Source of the DNA: Natronomonas salsuginis
GTDB lineage: Archaea; Halobacteriota; Halobacteria; Halobacteriales; Haloarculaceae
Reading direction: 5' to 3'
DNA length: 64,000 nt
NCBI RefSeq assembly: GCF_005239135.1
Contig: NZ_QKNX01000001.1
Span: forward strand, 124,001-188,000
Every line of letters begins with the position of its first letter. Within the stretch, counting starts at the first letter, position 1. Shown here piece after piece: positions 54,181 to 62,329 of the stretch. The translations under genes were made by a program, and so were the position numbers. The notes beneath the pieces are model-generated. The model saw only the letters and a list, made by a program, of their open reading frames with translations, was not told the origin of the DNA and did not search any database.

Positions 54181-54906
54181 TCGCTTCGCCCGTTCACGCT
54201 CGAGCGTTCGACCGGCGGACCGATTCGTCGCACATCCGCAATCAAATATGTACGAGATCAAGAACGTTCTGCCGGCCGGCTTCGGCGCCGCCAACGTATG
54301 TGTCTATTTATATTAATAAATCGAATATAACTGTATTTTTATATTTATTCGGTGCACGGTGGTTCGCGCTGGAAGGGCACAACACGCAGTCGCGCGTCGT
54401 CTGTGCTATCCTTCGAGAAAGCCGTTAAAATTACGAACGTAACTCTTATGGATCGAATTACGACTGCTCTCCCGACGCGGTTATATATCCTGATCCTTCG
54501 AATTCGGGTCACACATGATCGTCAGTTCGAATAAACATAACATATATTATAATTATATACATTTTATATTTCTTTCAAACAGCACTTTTTATATGTGGTG
54601 GCAATGCCTATTTTAAGATATTTATATTTTTATTGATAATACGCTCGACGATACCTGTCCACCGTCCGCGTCGGCGTACAGCGACAGTACCTAACAAACA
54701 TAACGCAGTTAGGTAAATACACAATTTATGCTAGTTATCCATATCCTAACTGTCGCTTTATATAAGACCCCCCCGGCGATTCGTCCCCCGCGCACGTCGT
54801 CCCTACCGATCGGCGACGGGGGTTCGTGGGCGGTCTGTGACCGAATTCGTTCGCTACGGACGTTTCGTCCTCTATTACTATACGTGGCGAATCCGATCGG
54901 TTGGCC
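54181..54906. other. AT-rich gene-free island
   Basis: About 725 bases without a credible gene. Two blocks (about 54300-54350 and 54530-54640) are extremely AT-rich, far from the GC-rich average of the window. Between 54681 and 54756 lie nested inverted repeats: GCGACAGT/ACTGTCGC outside (54681-54688, 54749-54756) and TACCTAAC/GTTAGGTA inside (54688-54695, 54708-54715). A TATA-like CTTTATATAAG follows at 54756-54766. No tRNA, transposase remnant or Orc site was recognised. It could be a regulatory or mobile-element scar, or hold an unannotated RNA. Confidence 0.6.
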
Positions 54907-55095
54907 ATGGAGCCACGCGCAGAACGGGTGTGCCACGTACTGATAGCTCTCTCGTTGCTCACGCTGAGTGTCGGCATCGGATACGAGTTCGTCTTCGGGA
55001 CGAAGTTAGCGGACTTTCTGGTGATCATCGCCGGGTTGCTTCTCGGCTGGATCGCGTTGTTATACTGTCTCGGGAACGCGATGTTTTGGCGGTGA
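54907..55095 (+). CDS. Small two-helix membrane protein
   Basis: A 62-residue protein with two hydrophobic helices (VCHVLIALSLLTLSVGIGY and FLVIIAGLLLGWIALLYCLG). A TATA-like TATTACTATA precedes the ATG by about 25-30 bases. No family recognised. It lies at the edge of the AT-rich island. Confidence 0.55.
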   Translation: MEPRAERVCHVLIALSLLTLSVGIGYEFVFGTKLADFLVIIAGLLLGWIALLYCLGNAMFWR

Positions 55096-55115
55096 TACGC
55101 GTCGATTCCGCACCG

Positions 55116-55568
55116 CTATTGCGATCGATCCGTGCCGGGGTCCGATTCGGCTCGGGCCTCCCATCCGCCGCTGTCGGTGAGTTCGAAGAGCTTCCCCCAG
55201 TTCTCGTCGTCCGGCGATTCGGGGAGCTGGTCTCGGAGTTGTCGGAAGTCAGACTCGGGAACCGCGCCCCGCACGAAGTCGACGATCACGCGCGCCTGGT
55301 AGGCGGCGTCCGCGCCGTCCTCGTTCGTGATCTCGCTGACGCGCTCGACGAACTCCCGCCAATCGAACCGTTGGCCGTGCTCGTGAACCGCCCCGGTCAT
55401 GTACCACCCGATCTCGATCGGTAACGACGCCGCGAAATCCTCCGCGTTCCCCGCCGGAATCCGCTCGCCGAGCGTCATGAGCGTCGCCCGAACCGCGCGG
55501 AGCGTCCGTCCTGTGTCGGGGAGTTCGAGGCGGTGTTGTATCTCGCCGATGAATTCGTCGAATTTCAT
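55116..55568 (-). CDS. DUF2267-family protein
   Basis: A 150-residue helical protein of the DUF2267 family: MKFDEFIGEIQHRLELPDT at the N-terminus, then ATLMTLGERIPAGNAEDFAASLP and a second repeat including VIVDFVRGAVPESDFRQLRDQLP. Function unknown in all lineages; often linked to stress genes. Start at 55568 matches family starts; an upstream ATG at 55583 is possible. Confidence 0.85.
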   Translation of the reverse strand: MKFDEFIGEIQHRLELPDTGRTLRAVRATLMTLGERIPAGNAEDFAASLPIEIGWYMTGAVHEHGQRFDWREFVERVSEITNEDGADAAYQARVIVDFVRGAVPESDFRQLRDQLPESPDDENWGKLFELTDSGGWEARAESDPGTDRSQ

Positions 55569-55852
55569 GTGCCAGCGCTTCATCTCGGACGGATATCAAT
55601 GCCGAAGTCGATTCTCACCGCGTGAAACCTGACTCGAAGCGCGGGCCTCCCTCGCGAACACGGGACACGTCCGGGGTCGCGCGTCGACCGATCCACTGCG
55701 TCTCGCTCGACGTTCTCGGTCCGCGGGAAATCTCCGTACGATTACTTTTCCCGTCGCCGTAGCGTCGTTGGGGAAGGGACGAACGCGGTACTGGAGCGAG
55801 TTCGTCGGTTCGACTCGCGACCGGCCGTACCGCCGGTCCCCCCGTTCGAGTA

Positions 55853-56635
55853 ATGGCACTCAGCATACACGCGTCCGAAGAGGAGCACAGCCGACCGCTT
55901 CGAAACAAGACCTGTCTCGTCACCGGATCCTCCCGCGGGATCGGCAAGGAGATCGCGCTTGAGTTCGCCAGATACGGCGCTGACGTTGCGGTGAACTACC
56001 GATCATCAGCCTCGGCGGCCAACGACGTCGCGAAGGCGATCGAAGCGAACGGCGAGACCGCTTTGACGGTGCAGGCCGACGTTTCGGACCAGCAGGCGGT
56101 CGACCGAATGGCGCGGACGATCCACGAGGAGTTCGGGAACATCGATGTTCTGGTGAACAATGCGGGGATCACTGCCGATAGCACGTTCGCGAACATGACG
56201 CGCGAGGAGTGGGACCGCGTCGTCGACGTCAATTTGGGCGGAACGTTCAACTGCACCAAGGCGTTTCTCGACGATATCGAGCGGGCGGAAAACGGACGGT
56301 TGATCAACGTTTCGAGCGTCGTGGGACAGCAGGGTAACTACGGACAAGCGAACTACGCGGCGTCGAAATCCGGCCTGTTCGGCTTCACCCGAACGCTGGC
56401 GCTCGAACTCGCGAGCTCCGGATCGACGGCTAACTGCATCGCTCCCGGATTCACCGAAACGGACATGCTGCGAAGCGTTCCGGACCGCGTCAGAGAAAAG
56501 ATCCTCGAGCGAATCCCGTTGGGGCGGTTCGCCGAACCGGATGACGTCGTCGGGATGGTCCGGTTTCTGGCCGGTGACGAATCGAGCTACATGACCGGTC
56601 AGGTGCTCGGCATAAACGGCGGCATGGAGTGGTAA
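55853..56635 (+). CDS. SDR-family 3-oxoacyl reductase (FabG/PhaB-like)
   Basis: A 260-residue reductase. Cofactor motif is VTGSSRGIGKEIAL, NNAG is in VLVNNAGITADSTFANM, and catalytic Ser, Tyr and Lys are in NVSSVVGQQGNYGQANYAASKSG. The INGGMEW C-terminus is typical of FabG/PhaB. Haloarchaea do not run a classical FabG fatty-acid cycle, so acetoacetyl-CoA reductase activity in polyhydroxyalkanoate synthesis is more likely; the MaoC hydratase 1.7 kb downstream fits this (inference). About 25 extra residues precede the domain. Confidence 0.88.
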   Translation: MALSIHASEEEHSRPLRNKTCLVTGSSRGIGKEIALEFARYGADVAVNYRSSASAANDVAKAIEANGETALTVQADVSDQQAVDRMARTIHEEFGNIDVLVNNAGITADSTFANMTREEWDRVVDVNLGGTFNCTKAFLDDIERAENGRLINVSSVVGQQGNYGQANYAASKSGLFGFTRTLALELASSGSTANCIAPGFTETDMLRSVPDRVREKILERIPLGRFAEPDDVVGMVRFLAGDESSYMTGQVLGINGGMEW

Positions 56636-56640
56636 CGGGA

Positions 56641-56787
56641 TTACTCGCTGTACCCCTCGCGGGCAAACCGCGTGCTCTCGTAGATGTTGAGCAGCTCTTC
56701 GATGAACTCTTCGTAGGTCTCGTCGTCCTCGAGGTGACCGTCGAGGCGCTCTTTCAGTTCGTCTCGGATTTCGATCTCGTATCCCAT
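56641..56787 (-). CDS. 48-residue helical protein, DUF7557-like
   Basis: A short minus-strand gene, MGYEIEIRDELKERLDGH at the start and FAREGYSE at the end, 48 residues, ending 5 bases after the convergent reductase stop. The sequence is a ribbon-helix-helix-like pattern: a short strand, then two helices (IRDELKERLDGHLE and TYEEFIEELLNIYE). Similar short proteins are common in haloarchaea (DUF7557, from memory) and may be DNA-binding antitoxin-like regulators. Too short for usual ORF cutoffs; composition and third-base GC support coding. Confidence 0.75.
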   Translation of the reverse strand: MGYEIEIRDELKERLDGHLEDDETYEEFIEELLNIYESTRFAREGYSE

Positions 56788-56878
56788 GGTGGTAGTATCG
56801 AGTGTTTTTCGCGCGTGTTTTTCGGTTGGAGATCGTAGCGTGGTGGTACTGAAACCGTTCTCGAAGCGCGCTGTCGAC

Positions 56879-57091
56879 CTATTCTGAGACGCCTTCTTGC
56901 AGTTCGAACGCGGCCTCTATTTCTACCTGAAACTCACGCTCGGACGCCGTCGCGAGCTCGACCGATTGGTCGGTGATCGTCGCCCACTTGAGCTGCTCGA
57001 GCGTCTCCTCGGCGCGGTCGATCGCGTCGGTCGTCGCGTCCTCGAAGCTCTCGTTACTCCGGCCGATCAGTGTGATCTTCTTGAAAACCAT
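56879..57091 (-). CDS. Dodecin-family flavin-binding protein
   Basis: A 70-residue dodecin: MVFKKITLIGRSNESFEDATTD, then RAEETLEQLKWATITDQSVEL and a final strand. The Trp in LKWATI is the aromatic residue that stacks on flavin. Twelve subunits form a hollow sphere that stores riboflavin or lumichrome, as characterised in Halobacterium. Start at 57091 gives the standard length. Confidence 0.92.
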   Translation of the reverse strand: MVFKKITLIGRSNESFEDATTDAIDRAEETLEQLKWATITDQSVELATASEREFQVEIEAAFELQEGVSE

Positions 57092-57264
57092 CGCAGTAGC
57101 CACTCGATTCGCCGACGTGTTAGCTTCCGCGGTTGTTCTCGCCGAGGGAGAACTACCCGTTCGTTTGAGATGACTCCGCGCCCCGACCGAAGTCGTCACA
57201 CTGGTTGGGGCATTCCCAGTCGCGCGGAGTCGCCGGTACCGATATATGGGTGCTCGTCGAGTCC

Positions 57265-57687
57265 ATGGTCATGGGACGGCACGTACTCGTCGGCATCGAC
57301 GGCTCCGACCAGTCCACGAACGCTTTAGAACACGCGCTCAGTGCGTTTCCCGACGCCGAGCTATCGGTCATCAGCGTCGTCAACCCGGTCGCGGTGACGG
57401 CCGGCGACGAATTTTTCGACGGATCGGCGTTCGAACAGCAGCGCGAGTTGGCAGAGAAACATCTCGAATCCGCCTCGGCCGTTGCCCGAGCGCACGACCG
57501 CGAGATCGACACCGACGTTCGGATCGGCGGCCCCGCTCGTGAACTCATCGCGTCCGCGACGGAGTCCGACGTAGACCACATCGTCGTCGGGAGCCACGGC
57601 CGAACCGGGCTCTCACGAATCCTGCTGGGAAGCGTCGCCGAGACGGTCGTCCGTCGATCGCCGGTTCCGGTGACCGTCGTTCGGTGA
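57265..57687 (+). CDS. UspA-family universal stress protein
   Basis: A 140-residue universal stress protein. The ATP-binding signature is GSHGRTGLSRILLGSVAETVV (G-x2-G-x9-G-S/T), and DGSDQSTNA at the N-terminus matches the family. Either of two in-frame ATGs (57265, 57271) may start; a TATA-like GATATATGG lies about 20-27 bases before them. Probably binds ATP and signals stress. The first of two Usp genes in a row. Confidence 0.92.
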   Translation: MVMGRHVLVGIDGSDQSTNALEHALSAFPDAELSVISVVNPVAVTAGDEFFDGSAFEQQRELAEKHLESASAVARAHDREIDTDVRIGGPARELIASATESDVDHIVVGSHGRTGLSRILLGSVAETVVRRSPVPVTVVR

Positions 57688-57793
57688 CCGGCGTCTCGTC
57701 GCGAGAGTTCGACGTCGAGCCGCGGGAGCCGACACTTCTCGGCAGCCGAGAACCGCACTGGTGATTTTTCTTCCTGCAGGGGAACGGTTCGGC

Positions 57794-58243
57794 ATGGCAC
57801 TCGCACACGTCCTCGTGCCGATGGATGGATCACCGCTGTCGAAGCGGGCGTTGCGGATCGCGCTGGAAGAGCATCCCGACGCGACCGTCACCGTGTTGCA
57901 CGTGATCGATCCGACGCAACCTGGATACAGCTACCCGATCGAGTCCGATCTCGATACCGAGCCGCTCCACGGGTCCGAGGACTGGTATGAACGCTCCGAA
58001 GAACTCGCAGACCAGCTCTTTTCGGAGGCGAGAGACATTGCCGCGGAGTATGACGCGACCATCGAGACAGAGACCGCAACGGGGGAGGCCGGCCGGACGA
58101 TCGTCGAGTTCGCCACCGACCACGACATCGACGGGATTCTCATCGGGAGTCACGGTCGCGACGACGACGATCTCTCGCTGCTCGGAAGCGTCACCGAGAC
58201 CGTCGTCTTTCGCTCGCCCGTCCGCGTCCTGCTCGTTCGCTGA
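57794..58243 (+). CDS. UspA-family universal stress protein
   Basis: A 149-residue universal stress protein following the previous one by 106 bases. VPMDGSPLSKRAL and the ATP motif GSHGRDDDDLSLLGSVTETVVF are complete, with acidic residues in the linker of the ATP motif. It has an 18-residue loop (PIESDLDTEPLHGSEDW) typical of haloarchaeal members. Probably a tandem duplicate with diverged regulation. Confidence 0.9.
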   Translation: MALAHVLVPMDGSPLSKRALRIALEEHPDATVTVLHVIDPTQPGYSYPIESDLDTEPLHGSEDWYERSEELADQLFSEARDIAAEYDATIETETATGEAGRTIVEFATDHDIDGILIGSHGRDDDDLSLLGSVTETVVFRSPVRVLLVR

Positions 58244-58281
58244 TTCGAAAGAATATTGGGATCCGGTACGCATGCACGCGT

Positions 58282-58737
58282 ATGCCCAAGCTGTATTTCG
58301 AGGATGTTTCGGTCGGCACGACGTGGGAGCTGGGGACGTACGAACTGTCCAAATCGGAGATCAAATCGTTCGCGGAGCAGTACGATCCGCAACCGTTTCA
58401 CCTCGACGAGGAGGCAGCAAAGGAGTCCATCTTCGAGACGCTCATCGCGAGCGGCTGGCAAACGGCGTGCATATACATTCGCCTGTTGACCGAGGGGTTT
58501 CTCGAGAGAACGTCACACATGGCTGGAAAACGGGTATCGGATCTCCAGTGGCTCCACCCGGTGTACCCGGGTGACGTTCTCACCGGGCGGATCGAGATCT
58601 TGGACCGATCGGTCTCGTCATCGAACCCCGAACGGGGATACCTCACCTATCGCGTGATCGGATCGACACAGACCGGTGAGACCGTCTTTCGGATGGATCT
58701 CGTCGGGATTTTCGGTCGACGATCGAACACTCAGTAG
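58282..58737 (+). CDS. MaoC-family (R)-enoyl-CoA hydratase-like protein
   Basis: A 151-residue single hotdog domain. Motif YDPQPFHLDEEAAKESIF holds the catalytic Asp/His pair of the MaoC/PhaJ hydratase family (D-x4-H), and LIASGWQTA the second conserved block. It would add water to trans-2-enoyl-CoA to give (R)-3-hydroxyacyl-CoA, a precursor for polyhydroxyalkanoate; PHA genes are common in haloarchaea. Follows the Usp gene by 38 bases. Confidence 0.88.
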   Translation: MPKLYFEDVSVGTTWELGTYELSKSEIKSFAEQYDPQPFHLDEEAAKESIFETLIASGWQTACIYIRLLTEGFLERTSHMAGKRVSDLQWLHPVYPGDVLTGRIEILDRSVSSSNPERGYLTYRVIGSTQTGETVFRMDLVGIFGRRSNTQ

Positions 58738-58785
58738 CCGAGGGACCGGTCGTTCGGAGGACGGTCGGCCGAGGGCTCAGTCCGG

Positions 58786-60009
58786 TCACGTCGGGTGGTC
58801 CGGTTCTCCGGTGACCACGCCCGACGGTGGGGCATCCGTCGTGCTCTCGGCGCGAGCGTCGGCGTCCGTCCTCGATGGCTGCGGCTCCGAATCCGCCGAT
58901 TGGTCGACCGCAACGGTGGCGTCGTCCGCATCTGGCGTCTCGAACGCGTAGGTGTAGTGAAACCGCTCCCCGGCCACGAAGAACAGCTCTCGCGATGGAT
59001 CCTCGATGACGCGTTCGTTGCTATCGATCGCGATATCGACGAGATCCTCGAGGGACTCCACGTCGATCCGCGTCCCCTCTAGTGCGTGTCCGGGAACGCG
59101 AGCGCGGCTGATCCAATCTCCGAACTCCGAGCGCTCCCGGTGGCGCTCGAGTGCGGTCAACTCCTCGGCCGTCGGCGACAGCTTCTCTCGTCGTTTCAGT
59201 GTCCACAGTCCAGCTGCGCCGAGTATCGAACCCAAAAGCACGACGAACGGTCCGTACGCTCGAAGCGGTCCGTACGAACCCTCCGTCTCGACTTCTGTGG
59301 TCGTCACGTGTGGGCTCCGTCCGGTTCCGCTCGGTACGACGGCGTACGTCGAGCCGCTCGGTTCGACGCCGAGTTGGGTACGGTGCGTTTCGGCTACCGT
59401 GCGACCGTCGACCGACCCCTCGACTCGAGCCGTGTAGACGATCGCGATCTCCGCACGTCCAGTGTTCGAGCCGATCTCCGATCGGATCCGATCGAGTTCG
59501 GTAGCGGCTTCGCTCACGTTGATCGACGCTGATATGGTCGCCGTCTCCCCCGGCTCGAGCGCCTCGTACCGACGCTCGTTCAGCGGCGTCGTGTGTTGCC
59601 AGTACGTTTGATTCCCCTCGCCGACCGCCCGATAGCGGAGCATCGCGTCGAGTTCGACATCGAGCCGCTCGCTCTCGTTTGCCTGAAAGGCGTACGCGTG
59701 TGTTCCGGTGAACTCTGGTGACAGCTGCGTGAAGTACACCTCCCGATCGGATAGCGTTTCTCCCCGATCGAACACCGGGTTCGACCGCTGAACCGTCGCT
59801 TGGTGGGTGAGAGATGTCGATTCCTCCCACGATGAAACGGTTCGCTGTTCGGTTTCCACCGGCGGGTTCGCGTGCGTGTAGTAGCCGATGCCTCCGGAGA
59901 CGACGCCGACCAGCACGAGAACCACCACGATGCCCGACGCTCGATCGGTAATGAATTGCTTGGCTCTGATCCGCCGCATACGCCCCTCGTCCGTGTGTTT
60001 CTCGGTCAT
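58786..60009 (-). CDS. DUF5305-family membrane protein
   Basis: A 407-residue protein. One transmembrane helix near the N-terminus (ASGIVVVLVLVGVVSGGIGYY) and one in the middle (FVVLLGSILGAAGLWTLKRR) flank an outside domain of about 230 residues (VFDRGETLSDREVYFTQLSP). The inside tail is about 140 residues. This layout and the ISASINVSEAA region match DUF5305 proteins, often next to archaeal signal peptidases, though none is adjacent here. The 23-bp palindrome upstream may regulate it. Start at 60009; 59979 is an alternative. Confidence 0.82.
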   Translation of the reverse strand: MTEKHTDEGRMRRIRAKQFITDRASGIVVVLVLVGVVSGGIGYYTHANPPVETEQRTVSSWEESTSLTHQATVQRSNPVFDRGETLSDREVYFTQLSPEFTGTHAYAFQANESERLDVELDAMLRYRAVGEGNQTYWQHTTPLNERRYEALEPGETATISASINVSEAATELDRIRSEIGSNTGRAEIAIVYTARVEGSVDGRTVAETHRTQLGVEPSGSTYAVVPSGTGRSPHVTTTEVETEGSYGPLRAYGPFVVLLGSILGAAGLWTLKRREKLSPTAEELTALERHRERSEFGDWISRARVPGHALEGTRIDVESLEDLVDIAIDSNERVIEDPSRELFFVAGERFHYTYAFETPDADDATVAVDQSADSEPQPSRTDADARAESTTDAPPSGVVTGEPDHPT

Positions 60010-60505
60010 GATCTGCTGAGAGTGGTCCCCGCTCGGTTCGTTCGGTGCGTAAGCGACAGGAGCGGCGGCGACGTGTTTGTTATTCACAACATACCCCGTT
60101 ATGAGATTCATAACGGGACACCTCTGCCCCACTGTCGGCTCCTTTTTGTCGCTGGCCCGTCCGAACACGGTACGATCACGGTTCAGGTGGATTCTGCGCT
60201 GCCGTATCCGAAGCCAGCCAATGTGATAAAGTAGCACGCAGTTACTCGACGAGATTCGTTTTATGACTTTTATAACTAAGATCGATACCGTGGTGTTCTG
60301 TTTTGTCCATGCGTGGTCGACGAACGGAAACTGACCGCCGCTCTATTCGTCGCCTTCAACCGGGAGGAAAGAGCCGTGAGTGAGTATCGTTACTCCGATC
60401 GTCTCACCTCCGACCGACTCGCCGCGCTCGACGTTCCGAACCGGTGTATCGGCGCCGAACAGACACCGAGGTGCGACGCAATGACTGAACTGAGCTGCGA
60501 CACAA
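60010..60505. other. Divergent regulatory gap with operator-like sequences
   Basis: About 500 bases between DUF5305 (minus) and the winged-helix gene (plus). It contains a perfect 23-base palindrome (60095-60117) and a second AT-rich element TTTTATGACTTTTATAAC (about 60259-60276) that includes half-site-like TTATGA/TATAAC words and a TATA-like TTTATAAC. A GTG-start frame at 60313-60513 exists but has no convincing protein features. Confidence 0.5.
60095..60117. promoter_or_regulatory. 23-base perfect inverted repeat CCCGTTATGA-GAT-TCATAACGGG
   Basis: Ten bases read the same on both strands around GAT. It lies 86 bases before the DUF5305 start and in front of the divergent winged-helix regulator, so it is a good candidate binding site for that regulator. 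Perfect arms of this length are very unlikely by chance. Confidence 0.65.
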
Positions 60506-61105
60506 ATGACTGACCAACATCAATCCTGTGACTCACCGGAATCCGTCCTCTCCGCACTCGCCGACGACGACTGTCGGGCGATTCTGGTGGCGACCGCCGA
60601 CGAACCGCGAACCGTTTCGGAGCTAGTGGACTCGTGTGGAATCCCGATGGCGACCGCCTATCGGAAGGTCGACCGTCTCGCCGACATCGACCTCCTCGAC
60701 GAGCGCATCAGGGTCAAACCGCGGGGACGAAACAGCCGCGAGTACCTGCTCCGAGCCGAGTCGATTCACGTTTCGATCCCCGAACCGCACAGTTCGGCGG
60801 TCACGTTCGGCTGTACGATTGCGGCGCGCAAGCCGGCCGACGGCAACCGAGCGAAGATTTCGACGGACGGTGGACAGCTTCTCGACGACGCGAAACCGGA
60901 CGATCAACAACACCACCTACGGTGTATCTTCGAGCGCGTGACGGGGACGGTCGGGTTTGTCGAAACGCAGGAGCAACTCGTCTCGTCACGATACTTCGAT
61001 GACGAATGCGATGCGGCACTCTCTGAGTACGTGACTGCCGCCGCCAAGGCCGACGGTCTATCGGATGCGATCACGACCCCGGAGATGAGTACCGACCACG
61101 AGTGA
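60506..61105 (+). CDS. Winged-helix regulator (ArsR-like) with C-terminal domain
   Basis: A 199-residue regulator. The HTH (about 15-75: LSALADDDCRAILVATADEPRTVSELVDSCGIPMATAYRKVDRL region) is followed by a beta-wing and a C-terminal domain (about 85-190) of unknown type containing CTIAARKPADGNRAK. Divergent from DUF5305 with a palindrome between. Its stop overlaps a possible GTG start of the tiny zinc gene (GTGA). Probably controls its neighbours. Confidence 0.78.
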   Translation: MTDQHQSCDSPESVLSALADDDCRAILVATADEPRTVSELVDSCGIPMATAYRKVDRLADIDLLDERIRVKPRGRNSREYLLRAESIHVSIPEPHSSAVTFGCTIAARKPADGNRAKISTDGGQLLDDAKPDDQQHHLRCIFERVTGTVGFVETQEQLVSSRYFDDECDAALSEYVTAAAKADGLSDAITTPEMSTDHE

Positions 61106-61128
61106 CGACGTCCAAACCTCGATCGAAC

Positions 61129-61287
61129 ATGTTCACGAACACGAAACGGTCCGGGCGCGTCGGGCGGTGTCCGATCTGTGGCGAACCGATCACGTCCACC
61201 CAGGTTCTCATCGAATACGAGACCGCGACCGGGATACGGGTCTACGCGGAGTGTCGCAACTGTTCTGACGTCGTCCATCCCGAATAA
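61129..61287 (+). CDS. 52-residue zinc-ribbon protein
   Basis: A small protein with two C-x2-C pairs: GRCPICGEPITSTQVLIEYE and VYAECRNCSDVVHPE. A zinc-ribbon of this shape recurs in haloarchaea. A GTG at 61102 would add nine residues and overlap the previous stop, so co-translation with the winged-helix gene is possible. Function unknown. Confidence 0.75.
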   Translation: MFTNTKRSGRVGRCPICGEPITSTQVLIEYETATGIRVYAECRNCSDVVHPE

Positions 61288-61318
61288 CTCTCGCCGCGTT
61301 CATTTCGCGACTGCGCCG

Positions 61319-61918
61319 CTACCGGTACTGGTGTATCGCGACCCCGAACAGGGCGACGATACTGAGCATTGTCCACGCCGCGGCCGGTGCCATCGCCAGG
61401 GGGCCGACGTCGAGTACGCCGCCAGTGACAACGATGCCGACCGCGCTCGCGACGTAGATCGGAACCGCTGACGGTGTGGATTCCGTTCGGGGATCGGTGT
61501 TCAGCCCCTCGAGGAACGGTTCGATCTGTGAGATGTCCTGTAACTCGATCGTTCCCCTGCTTTGATCGTATTCGATAACGCCGAGTTCGTCCATCTTCGG
61601 GAGGTGACACTGATAAAGGCCGATGTACACCCGCTTTCGCTGACTGGACGTGAGCTGTTTAATCTCGATATCGTTCTCCTTCGCCGCGATGTGTTCTGCA
61701 ACCGTATCGAGCGTCGCGCTCCCGTCTGTCTGATCTCGCAGATATCTCAAAACGCCCCGTCGCCGTTGATTTCTCAAGAGATCGAAGACGTCATCCAGTG
61801 GGAGCTCACCGCCCTCACGTTTGGTGTCTATGAGGTCGTTCAGTTGCTCCCGTGATACCCCATCCCCATTTCGTCCGGTGGTTTCACCACCGGACGATGC
61901 ATTCCTTGCTGTCCCCAT
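61319..61918 (-). CDS. DUF7344-domain winged-helix membrane protein
   Basis: A 199-residue protein. The N-terminal HTH-like domain (LPLDDVFDLLRNQRRRGVLRYLRDQTDG, then IKQLTSSQRKRVYIGLYQCHLPKMDELGVIEYDQSRGTIEL) is the DUF7344 type, very common in haloarchaeal genomes. Two transmembrane helices follow (IYVASAVGIVVTGGVLDVG and TMLSIVALFGVAIHQY). It may bind DNA or sense membrane state. An 11-bp perfect hairpin lies 22-48 bases after the ATG. Confidence 0.82.
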   Translation of the reverse strand: MGTARNASSGGETTGRNGDGVSREQLNDLIDTKREGGELPLDDVFDLLRNQRRRGVLRYLRDQTDGSATLDTVAEHIAAKENDIEIKQLTSSQRKRVYIGLYQCHLPKMDELGVIEYDQSRGTIELQDISQIEPFLEGLNTDPRTESTPSAVPIYVASAVGIVVTGGVLDVGPLAMAPAAAWTMLSIVALFGVAIHQYR

Positions 61919-62051
61919 ATATGCGGTTACAGCCAACACAGTCCATAGGTAAATATGTGTCCCCTACATACTGAGAAGTGGGAATTAGGGCGCTACTCGC
62001 GGAACCGCTATCCCGCGCATAACTACATCCTTACCGACGCAGTTTCGGCGT

Positions 62052-62198
62052 ATGCGCTGTCTGATCGTGTGCGACTGTGGGTGTGAACTGCCGGTGGAGA
62101 CGGAGACGGCTCGCACAGTCTGTCCGAATTGTCGCGCCAACTATGCGGTGACTGTCACGATGATTCGGGGTTCCGAACGATCCATCCCCGAAAAGTAA
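62052..62198 (+). CDS. 48-residue zinc-ribbon protein
   Basis: A tiny gene, MRCLIVCDCGCELPVE at the start, CPNCRANYAVTV in the middle and SIPEK at the end. Four Cys in two pairs (CDCGC and CPNC) form a probable zinc site. The length is below common ORF limits, but the zinc pattern and the stop in front of a Usp gene support it. Function unknown; may be an RNA- or protein-interaction ribbon. Confidence 0.65.
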   Translation: MRCLIVCDCGCELPVETETARTVCPNCRANYAVTVTMIRGSERSIPEK

Positions 62199-62329
62199 TC
62201 CCCGATCGACGCGTCTCGACATCCGACGGCCGTCGGTGAGCGCAGCGTGATTGCCGATCGATAACCCTCAGTTCTCAGCCAACGATAACGATGGCGTCCG
62301 CCTTTGGACGTAGCGACGCACGTCCCCGT

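Noticed and set aside
54352-54534. 60-residue frame in the AT-rich island
   Set aside because: Starts with GTG, has no domain or membrane pattern and overlaps AT-rich non-coding sequence.
54220-54770. Replication origin in the AT-rich island
   Set aside because: No Orc1/Cdc6 gene and no repeated ORB-like elements are nearby; AT richness alone is not enough.
60313-60513. 66-residue frame before the winged-helix regulator
   Set aside because: GTG start, overlaps the start of the regulator and shows no recognisable fold; kept only as a note in the intergenic entry.
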